Assembly (NCBI GenBank): GCA_023400235.1
Contig: JAEXFI010000023.1
Location: 1-29,298, forward strand
Source of the DNA: Bacillota bacterium
GTDB taxonomy: Bacteria > Bacillota > Clostridia > Acetivibrionales > DSM-1351
DNA length: 29,298 nt
Direction of reading: 5' to 3'
This document shows positions 23,201 to 29,298 of this stretch, in pieces. How positions within the stretch are numbered: the first letter of the stretch is position 1; each line of letters opens with the position of its first letter. Position numbers and translations under genes: made by a program. The notes under the pieces are model-generated. The model saw only the letters and a program-made list of their open reading frames with translations. It did no database searches and was not told the DNA's origin.

Positions 23201-25950
23201 GCCTGACTGTGCCCAAGGATAAGACGGTAGAGGCGGATGCCGAGAAAACAATAGTGAATCTGGGTGAAGCCGAAGCAAGAGACATATTTGCAGTTACAGT
23301 AACCAACGATGCTCCCAAGGATGGCTTTTCCGTGGGAATAACAAAAGTTACCTGGAAGGCTACCGACGCAAACGGCAACTTCACAACGGGAACCCAAAAC
23401 ATAACGGTTACCGACAAAATACCTCCGGATTTAAAGGTGCCTGACAATAAATTATCCGAAGCAACTGCCATATTGACACCCGTTGATATCGGTCAGGCAA
23501 CGGCAACTGATATATTTAAGGTTAATATTTCAAATAACGGCATAAAGAATTATCCCCTTGGAAGAACCATTGTAACCTGGACTGCAACAGATGCAAATAA
23601 AAATGTTACTACAGGCACCCAGGAAATCAAGGTGGTTGATACAACACCCCCCAAGATGATTCCACCCGAGGACATGACTTTTGAAGCCACTGGAATTAAA
23701 ACAAGGGTTGGAACCATTATAACTCCTGAGGTGACTGACATTTTCCAGTTTACTCTTTCAAAGGATGCTCCGGAGGAATATCCGTACGGCCCAACGCTTG
23801 TAACCTGGACTGCTACGGATGTAAACGGCAATAAAAGCACCTGTACACAAACAATTAATATAGTAGATACAACTCCACCAAAGCTGACAGCACCTGCGGA
23901 CATCACCAATTGGGAGGCCACAGCGGCAGAGGGTAGTCCTGTAGAGCTGGGAACGCCGGAATACAGCGATATCTTCTTAGTTGAGTGGGAAAATGATGCA
24001 CCGGATTTATTTCCGGTGGGCACTACAGCAGTGAAGTGGACAGCCACAGATGAGCATGGAAACAAGACAGAAAAGACCCAGAATGTCACAGTGGTAGATA
24101 CAACCCCACCAGAGCTGACAGCACCTGCTGACATCACCCATTGGGAGGCCACAGCGGCAGAGGGCAGTCCTGTAGAGCTGGGAACACCGGAATACAGCGA
24201 TATCTTCTTAGTTGAGTGGAAAAATGATGCACCCGCTTTATTCCCGGTGGGCACTACAGCAGTAAAGTGGACAGCCACAGATGAGCATGGAAACAAGACG
24301 GAAAAGACCCAGCAGGTGACCGTTGTGGATACAACTCCACCTGAGCTTACTATTCCTGCTGATATAACCGGCAAGGAGGCAACCTCCGCCAACGGTACAC
24401 CTGTAGAAACAGGAACGGCACAGGCAAGGGACATCTTCAAGGTTACCGTGACCAGTGATAAGCCTGCAGTATTCCCGTTGGGAACTACCCCGGTTAAGTG
24501 GACGGCTGTAGATGAGCACGGGAACAAGACAGAAAAGACCCAGCAGGTGACAGTGGTGGATACAACCCCACCAGAGCTGACTATACCTGCTGATATAACC
24601 GGCAAGGAGGCAACCTCGGCGGAGGGTACACCTGTAGACACAGGAAGTGCACAGGCAAGGGACATCTTCAAGGTGACAGTGACCAGCGATAAGCCTTCCG
24701 TATTCCCTGTGGGAACAACTACAGTTAAGTGGACTGCTGTGGATGAACACGGCAATAAAACGGAAAAGACCCAGCAGGTGACTGTAGTGGATACGACCCC
24801 ACCAGAGCTGACCATACCTGCAGATATAACCGGCAAGGAAGCATCCTCGGCCAGCGGTACACCTGTTGACACAGGAATAGCACTGGCAAAGGATCTCTTC
24901 AAGGTGACAGTGACCAGCAATAAGCCTTCCGTATTCCCTGTAGGGACAACCGAAGTAAAATGGACTGCTGTGGATGAGCACGGCAATAAGACTGAAAAGA
25001 TCCAGAAGGTGACCGTAGTGGATACAATCCCGCCTGAGCTTACTATTCCTGCTGATATAACCGGCAAGGAGGCAACCTCTGCGAACGGTACACCTGTAGA
25101 AACAGGAACGGCACAGGCAAGGGACATCTTCAAGGTTACAGTGACCAGTGATAAGCCTGCAGTATTCCCGTTGGGAACTACCCCGGTTAAGTGGACGGCT
25201 GTAGATGAGCACGGGAACAAGACAGAAAAGACTCAGAAAGTTATCGTAGTGGACACTACAAAGCCTGTTATAAAGGTACCGGCGGACATTACCGTTCCTG
25301 CTACCGGAACCAGAACCAAGGTGACAATAGGAACTGCCACAGCAGAAGATATTTTCAGTACAACCGTATCCAGCGATGCTCCGGCAGACTTTCCTGTGGG
25401 AACTACCATTGTAACCTGGAAGGCAACAGATGCAAACGGAAATACTGCCACAGCAACTCAGAAAATCACTGTGGTTCAAAAGCTGAAGGTCTTGTCCTTT
25501 AATGCAACTAGAAGCAATTCCACCAATACCATTGACCCGAGATTTATGCTGGAGAACACAGGAAGCACGGATATCAACCTCTCCGACATAAAACTGAGAT
25601 ATTACTATACTGTAGACGGTGATTTTTCTCAGCTTTATGCATGCGACTATGCGCAGGTTGCAGGCTCCGGAAATCAACGTGCTATTACTGCAAGTGTTTC
25701 CGGCAGGCTTGTCAATGTGACTGGAAAAGCCAGCTACGACTATTACCTTGAGGTAAGCTTCTCCAGCAGTGCCGGAACTTTGAAGCCGGGAGAAAAGGTT
25801 ATGGTTCAGAACAGGTTTGCAAAAAACAATTGGACCAATTATACGCAGAATAATGACTATTCATTCAACTCTACAGCAACTGATTATGCAGAGACATCAA
25901 AAGTAACCGTATATTCCTCCGGAATTCTCATTGGAGGCACCGAGCCTTAA
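20260..25950 (+). CDS. Secreted multi-HYR repeat protein with C-terminal CBM3
   Basis: A 1,896-residue exported protein. The signal peptide (core WLYCTLLILLISLAAV at 21-36) is probably cut near residue 45. A Big_1-like domain follows (about 60-175), then Ig-like modules (about 185-450, DKTAP linkers). Seventeen HYR-type repeats of 75-77 residues, most with TDIF and GTT-VTW-A-DANGN motifs, occupy 21610-25482. The C-terminal CBM3 (about 1743-1896) has LRYYYTVDGDFSQLYACDYA and RFAKNNWTNYTQNNDYSF. Arg1852, Trp1858 and Asp1796 of the cellulose-binding strip seem kept, but the usual DH is DY and a strip Tyr is missing, so cellulose affinity is uncertain. There is no dockerin, SLH or sortase signal. 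It may be a cellulose-tethered adhesin or scaffold. The ATG at 20260 was preferred because the ATG at 20254 abuts its ribosome site. Confidence 0.88.
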   Translation: MKHLKNPFTALAKYTGKQVKWLYCTLLILLISLAAVPNANHAYSAGETGLSLQAISPLRQQIKLTQPSAAIPGGRGYMLPQKVVVKDSSGMPVAGVSVTFEVSANDTVTSVMRGSNSRFLTVTTDANGTASAANTHPSYLGEGYQAYSKNSGVVQTLQVKAGIPGGNTVSFDVEVGTYNSNIVDNTPPFISVQAKDDTGADYVAGTWTKRTVTVSYSAVDSISTIRSCTPSQVFSEEGANHTSTGIAIDSCNNSSSVTFGPICIDKTAPVTTTAFSKPKSGTWYDDKVTVAFDAIDNVSGVKAIFYKIGEGSPVRLEGSSAVANIEVEGISTISYWSEDKAGNVEQARSFSVKIDKTAPTVESRLTPEKNEKGWNKNNVTLILTGMDSSSGVKEIHYKIGESGQEKIVAADNASILFDTEGISKVFYWAVDNVGKVSSTGNMEIKLDKSIPVITVPADISAEADAVYTKLNIGTARVDDLGEVTLENDAPEQGFSVGTTKVTWTATDSVGFVSSAVQNVTVKDTTNPVLTVQGDVVIEAAAVDTPYTLKQPTAYDIFSVTITHDAPEKFPVGKTPVTWKAKDANGNEVTAVQNVIVIDSKKPVLTLPKSIKAEAKGRRTVVDIGQATATDIFHVDVSSNAPKDFPLGVTTVTWKAVDANNNVATGDQEVLVEDTTEPELTIPEDKTMEADARRVRLDIGKAEATDIFEVEVKSNAPKDYPVGTTEVTWEARDENGNVTKKIQKITITDKTQPTFTIPEDIKVEAEGEKTYVPIELPEVNDIFEMVHSRTGPQDNMFTVGHTVITWTFTDANGNSVAFSQNITVEDTISPLLTLPDDIRVEATAVKSRVDIKKPVVSDIFPVTVTDDAPKDGFDVGTTEVTWTATDANGNATKGVQHVTVEDKTKPVLTIPSDKTEEAKALRTVVEIGQATATDIFPVDVKSDAPLDYSLGETFVTWTAVDIHNNTDSKKQKITIVDTTRPSLTVPKDKTVEADAEKTIVNLGEAEARDIFAVTVTNDAPKDGFSVGITKVTWKATDANGNFTTGTQNITVTDKIPPDLKVPDNKLSEATAILTPVDIGQATATDIFKVNISNNGIKNYPLGRTIVTWTATDANKNVTTGTQEIKVVDTTPPKMIPPEDMTFEATGIKTRVGTIITPEVTDIFQFTLSKDAPEEYPYGPTLVTWTATDVNGNKSTCTQTINIVDTTPPKLTAPADITNWEATAAEGSPVELGTPEYSDIFLVEWENDAPDLFPVGTTAVKWTATDEHGNKTEKTQNVTVVDTTPPELTAPADITHWEATAAEGSPVELGTPEYSDIFLVEWKNDAPALFPVGTTAVKWTATDEHGNKTEKTQQVTVVDTTPPELTIPADITGKEATSANGTPVETGTAQARDIFKVTVTSDKPAVFPLGTTPVKWTAVDEHGNKTEKTQQVTVVDTTPPELTIPADITGKEATSAEGTPVDTGSAQARDIFKVTVTSDKPSVFPVGTTTVKWTAVDEHGNKTEKTQQVTVVDTTPPELTIPADITGKEASSASGTPVDTGIALAKDLFKVTVTSNKPSVFPVGTTEVKWTAVDEHGNKTEKIQKVTVVDTIPPELTIPADITGKEATSANGTPVETGTAQARDIFKVTVTSDKPAVFPLGTTPVKWTAVDEHGNKTEKTQKVIVVDTTKPVIKVPADITVPATGTRTKVTIGTATAEDIFSTTVSSDAPADFPVGTTIVTWKATDANGNTATATQKITVVQKLKVLSFNATRSNSTNTIDPRFMLENTGSTDINLSDIKLRYYYTVDGDFSQLYACDYAQVAGSGNQRAITASVSGRLVNVTGKASYDYYLEVSFSSSAGTLKPGEKVMVQNRFAKNNWTNYTQNNDYSFNSTATDYAETSKVTVYSSGILIGGTEP
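23878..25263 (+). repeat. Six 231 bp direct repeats within the HYR region
   Basis: Units begin at 23878, 24109, 24340, 24571, 24802 and 25033, each encoding exactly 77 residues. Units 24340 and 25033 are almost identical over their full length although two less similar units lie between them, which indicates recent block duplication or gene conversion. The eleven HYR units outside this block are much more diverged. Confidence 0.88.
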
Positions 25951-25965
25951 AAACCTCATATATCC

Positions 25966-26005
25966 TTACAGGCAGCAATCTGATTTTACGGATTGCTGCC
26001 TGTAA
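25966..26005 (+). terminator. 15 bp perfect hairpin after the HYR-repeat gene
   Basis: TTACAGGCAGCAATC (25966-25980) is the exact reverse complement of GATTGCTGCCTGTAA (25991-26005), with a 10-base loop. It is followed by TAAATCTT, not a proper T-run, so it may be a weak terminator, an mRNA 3'-end stabiliser or a partial attenuator letting some transcription continue into the next gene 38 bases later. Confidence 0.55.
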
Positions 26006-26042
26006 TAAATCTTAAGTACCAACTCAGGAAGGAGAACGGGCA

Positions 26043-29000
26043 ATGAATCCAGTTATGACTGCAAACAAGCAAAAGGAAAAAGCCCCGGCCGGACAAAACA
26101 AGCACCTCCAGAACTCGTCAGCCGCACATAAGCAGACAGTCAGGCAGCCTAATTACATTGAAATAATTCAGCGTCTGAAATCGCAGCCCAATTCACTAAA
26201 GCAGGAAGATATTAATATACTTCAAAAAACAATAGGAAACCAGGCAGTTATCAAGCTGCTTTCTGATATAAAGCAAGGACCTCTGAAAAAAGAGGGAAAA
26301 GATGATACGGCCGATATTGCGGGAGCTGCCGGAAAAGCAGGCAGAAAGGCTGAAGCGCTATCTGTCCAGGTACATAATACTGCTGCCTCAGAAAAGCAGG
26401 TGGAAGAGAGCCCACAGGAAAATCAGAAGGACAGCAGCTCAAATGTAAATGAAACTTGGGCAGAAAAGAGTTCGGGGCAAAGCAACTCAAAGGAAAACAA
26501 CTCAAAGGAAAACAACTCAAATGAAAGCAGTTTAAAGCAAAGCAGTTCACAGGACAATGGTCAGAATAAGAATATTACAAAGGCTGTTAATACCACAGGC
26601 GATGATGAGCGGCATACGGCGGCGGATAAGGACAAGCCTGCTGCCAAACCAGTACAAAATGCTGTCAATGCGGATAAAGCCCTAACGGAGAAAGAAAGTA
26701 CGCAGATAAATAAAAATCCAGAAAAGGAATCTGAACAGAATAAAAAGGAAAAACCCCAGGAACCTGCCGCTGCAATAGCCGCCAAAACGGAAGCAGGACA
26801 GGAAACAACCGGGTCTGCCGTAAGCAATTCGCAAAATCCTGCAGGAGCTTCAGGGGCATTGGAAGCTGAGAAACCTGATAAACAGGCTGTAAAAGCACCT
26901 GCAGTTAAAATATCGGGAGAGGACCCGTCAAAAATACTGAACCAACTGGGAACTGTTCCTCCAACTGAAGTAGTAAATGCCTTTTCCCAGGCAGCAACGG
27001 TCTCGGAGGGTGCTTTTGAAAAGCAGCGTGCTAAGACACAGGCGGCTATGCCTGAAATAGCAACCCCAACCGGTTTACCGGCCAAAAAGGGTGTGCTTGC
27101 AAATGCTGCTCAGAAGGTAAAGGAAATAAAGCATAACCAGCCTGCAGCCTTCAAGAGTGAGAAAAGCGGGGGCAAGGTCCATGAAGGAATGCCTGCGGAC
27201 ATCAAACTCAGCACCGATCCCGAAGCTGACGCGGACGATGTAATGAATGAGGCAAGACAATTTTCAAAAAACTCACCCTCCATTGGAATGACCGGAGAGG
27301 CAGATCCCAGCCAAATCCAGGGTTTTGAGCAGGAGGCTGCTCAAAATATACAATCTGCTAGGCAGGCTGAGTTGAACCAGACAAACCAGGACTTTGGAGA
27401 AAATAGCATAGCTCCGAAGGCGGACTTGACAAAATTGAAAGCAGATAAGCCAATAAGCGGTGTTGTACCGCTGGGTATTGATATAGACAGAGCGGCTCCC
27501 ATACCGCCGGAGGTGGCCTCCAGAGTAAATCCGCAACTGAGCTCTGAGCTAAAGGGCTTTATGCAGGGCAGGGCAAATGATTTTGCTCAGGGTAAGGCAC
27601 AGTTTGATTCTGGAGTTTCGGATGCAAGACAAAATGCAAATACCCAGATAGAAAACGAAAAGGCCCAGGCCAGAGAAAATCAGCTTAAAGAACAGGCAGG
27701 TGCAAGGGCTGAAGTGGGCGGCCTGAGAAGTCAGTGGAGAACCGAGGTTAATTCGGCAACTGCGGAATACGACAAAGAAGCCGGTGCTGAGGCTCAAAAG
27801 AAGAAAAACGAGGTCGGAAAAATCAAGGATGAAAAGGAAGCTGATGTAAAGAGAACCTTGACTCAGGCTGAAACCGATGCAAACAAGGAATGCAAATCGG
27901 CCAAAAAGGAAGCCGAGGAAAAGAAAAAAGAGGGAGAGAAGGAGCACAAGAACATCTTCCAAAAGGCCTGGGATTGGGCCAAGGACAAGGTTGAAAAGGC
28001 AGTAGAGGCAGTTAAGAAGGCAGTGAGCTTTGTATTTGACAAGCTGCGCCAGGCAGTAAAGACAATATTTGAAAAAGCAAAGCAGGCAGCACTAGGGCTG
28101 ATAGAGGCAGGCAGAAGGCTTATAGTCAGTGCCATAAAAGGTCTTGGCACAGTACTTAAAGGCCTGGTTAAAGCGGTATTTGCCAAATTCCCCGGAATAG
28201 CCAAAAAAATATGCGGGCTTATAGATAAAGCGGTGGACAAGGCTGTCAAGGCTGTAAACGCTGCTGCAAACTTACTTAAAAAGGGAGTCACTGCGGCACT
28301 GAACCTTTTGGCCAAGGCTGTGGACGGCTTGTTTGCCGGAATACAGAAGCTGTATAAATCAATAATGGCAGGAATAAAGAAGTTCCTGACACTGGACTTT
28401 AAGAAGGTATTCAGTGTATTGCTGGAGGCGGCGCAGATAGCTGCTGAAATAGCTCTGGCCTTTGCAACAGGAGGAGGCAGTGTGCTGCTCCAGATCATAA
28501 AGTGGCTGGCCACCACACTTCCCCAGCTTTTAAGAAAAGTGGGAGCGGTAATGGGTTTTGTAAACACCATAAGGAGCATAAAATTTCAGGATATCAAGCA
28601 GTTCCTGGGAGCTGCCGGAATTGCGGGCTTCCTTGTGAAGGGGCTGTTCGGTGAGCTGAGAGGCTTGCCTGCAGAGCCCAAGGGCAAGGAGGAAAAGGAG
28701 CCCGGTTCAGGCGGCGCCGAAAGGGGTCTGATGAAGGTCCTCTACGTACTTACAGGCGTATTCGGTGTCTTAAAGAGTGTCTTTGGCAGTATCGCAGGAG
28801 GGCTCAGCAGGATAGTCGGAATAATAAATATTAGCAATAAGCCCTGGTTTGCACCCTTCACTGCCATATATGCGGGAGTGGTGAAGGCTATGGAGCTGGT
28901 GCCAAATCCTGCGGAGGCATTGAATGACGGAGTGGACAAGCTGAAGGAGGCGGCAGGAGAATTCTTCGGCAGCATAAAAACCAAGGTGAAGGATATAGCG

Positions 29001-29298
29001 GGAAGCATAAAGGAGAAGGTAATGCTGCTGGGAAACCCTGCACAGCTTATGAAGCTTCTGGCTAACAAGGCCATAGACATGGTCCTGAATTTCATCATAA
29101 CAAATCCGCCGTCAGCCCTCTTAAAAGCCGTATTTAAAGGAATAGAGGCCATAGCGGGAAAATCTCTGGTAGAGCTCATACGGCAGTATATACCCTTTGC
29201 GGACAAGCTGTTTGACAAGATAGCAGCCTCAGGCCCGGTACAGAGCATAATGAAGCCCTTGGAGGGCCCGGTCAATTCAGTGGGAGGAATGATAGAGC
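26043..29298 (+). CDS. Large eCIS-locus-type protein, 3' end outside window
   Basis: An open frame of 1,085 codons running off the right edge, with AAGGAG upstream of its ATG. Residues 59-73 read ILQKTIGNQAVIKLL, a motif recurring at the N-termini of proteins in extracellular contractile injection system loci (often those with DUF4157). Residues ~80-300 are low complexity (KENNSKENNSNESS, Ala/Pro/Lys/Glu-rich). Residues ~500-635 are coiled coil. From ~636 on there is a long run of amphipathic helices (AWDWAKDKVEKAVEAVKKAV) and hydrophobic stretches (IAAEIALAFATGGGSVLLQI near 800). No catalytic domain is visible yet; one could lie beyond the edge. Likely an eCIS cargo or effector-type protein (inference). 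There is no Sec signal, unlike the upstream HYR protein. Confidence 0.7.
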   Translation, partial: MNPVMTANKQKEKAPAGQNKHLQNSSAAHKQTVRQPNYIEIIQRLKSQPNSLKQEDINILQKTIGNQAVIKLLSDIKQGPLKKEGKDDTADIAGAAGKAGRKAEALSVQVHNTAASEKQVEESPQENQKDSSSNVNETWAEKSSGQSNSKENNSKENNSNESSLKQSSSQDNGQNKNITKAVNTTGDDERHTAADKDKPAAKPVQNAVNADKALTEKESTQINKNPEKESEQNKKEKPQEPAAAIAAKTEAGQETTGSAVSNSQNPAGASGALEAEKPDKQAVKAPAVKISGEDPSKILNQLGTVPPTEVVNAFSQAATVSEGAFEKQRAKTQAAMPEIATPTGLPAKKGVLANAAQKVKEIKHNQPAAFKSEKSGGKVHEGMPADIKLSTDPEADADDVMNEARQFSKNSPSIGMTGEADPSQIQGFEQEAAQNIQSARQAELNQTNQDFGENSIAPKADLTKLKADKPISGVVPLGIDIDRAAPIPPEVASRVNPQLSSELKGFMQGRANDFAQGKAQFDSGVSDARQNANTQIENEKAQARENQLKEQAGARAEVGGLRSQWRTEVNSATAEYDKEAGAEAQKKKNEVGKIKDEKEADVKRTLTQAETDANKECKSAKKEAEEKKKEGEKEHKNIFQKAWDWAKDKVEKAVEAVKKAVSFVFDKLRQAVKTIFEKAKQAALGLIEAGRRLIVSAIKGLGTVLKGLVKAVFAKFPGIAKKICGLIDKAVDKAVKAVNAAANLLKKGVTAALNLLAKAVDGLFAGIQKLYKSIMAGIKKFLTLDFKKVFSVLLEAAQIAAEIALAFATGGGSVLLQIIKWLATTLPQLLRKVGAVMGFVNTIRSIKFQDIKQFLGAAGIAGFLVKGLFGELRGLPAEPKGKEEKEPGSGGAERGLMKVLYVLTGVFGVLKSVFGSIAGGLSRIVGIINISNKPWFAPFTAIYAGVVKAMELVPNPAEALNDGVDKLKEAAGEFFGSIKTKVKDIAGSIKEKVMLLGNPAQLMKLLANKAIDMVLNFIITNPPSALLKAVFKGIEAIAGKSLVELIRQYIPFADKLFDKIAASGPVQSIMKPLEGPVNSVGGMIE

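Noticed and set aside
21742..25677. Long minus-strand open frames (up to 556 codons) opposite the HYR repeats
   Set aside because: They repeat with the same 231-base period as the HYR units and have no ribosome sites or recognisable domains. They are a by-product of the repetitive coding strand.
26251..29275. Several minus-strand frames opposite the large right-edge gene
   Set aside because: The plus-strand frame is open for more than 1,000 codons, with a ribosome site, coiled coil and a known motif; the antisense frames are Ser/Phe/Leu-rich mirrors.

Overview
The window looks like a chromosomal segment of a low-to-moderate-GC, spore-forming, plant-polysaccharide-degrading member of the Clostridia, probably a Ruminiclostridium/Clostridium cellulolyticum-type organism. 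This is inferred from strong AGGAGG ribosome binding sites, a family 3 cellulose-binding module, a beta-mannoside phosphorolysis operon, AgrC/AgrA-type regulators and typical clostridial small genes. No tRNA, rRNA, CRISPR array or transposase is visible.

Region 1 (1-6530) is a RiPP locus. Six complete tandem genes, plus the 3' end of a seventh at the left edge, encode nearly identical 41-residue peptides with an acidic leader and a Gly/Cys-rich core (three Cys). A convergent AgrC-like kinase and LytTR regulator pair follows. Then come a SPASM radical SAM enzyme and an M50 membrane metalloprotease with a PqqD-like N-terminus. No exporter is visible, and the array runs off the left edge. Region 2 (6700-9830) holds an odd Cys-rich/Ala-heptad protein, a GNAT acetyltransferase, a Fur-family repressor and a possible gene remnant.

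Region 3 (9804-14548) is a beta-1,4-mannoside catabolic operon on the minus strand: a GH130_2-like phosphorylase, cellobiose 2-epimerase and a GH130_1-like mannosyl-glucose phosphorylase. It is divergent from a LacI-family regulator, with several palindromes between them. Mannobiose would be epimerised to mannosyl-glucose and phosphorolysed to mannose 1-phosphate and glucose. Region 4 (14553-18130) is mostly housekeeping: a YaiI-type protein that seems to use an ATT start codon, DUF1653, a LUD-domain protein, DUF503, a glycerophosphodiesterase and an MsrA-MsrB fusion.

Region 5 (18149-19934) holds a pseudoknotted structured RNA candidate, possibly of the raiA class. Facing it on the minus strand is a four-gene cassette: a sigma-region-4-like protein, a small HTH/sigma-region-2-like protein, a membrane coiled-coil protein and an M15 peptidase. 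It resembles a split sigma factor driving a lysis or secretion module.

Region 6 (20174-29298) holds a 29-codon ORF translationally coupled to a 1,896-residue secreted protein (Big_1-like domain, Ig-like modules, 17 HYR-type repeats and a C-terminal CBM3). After it comes a very large incomplete gene whose N-terminus carries the LQ-TIGNQAV motif of proteins from extracellular contractile injection system (eCIS) loci. An eCIS locus probably continues beyond the right edge.
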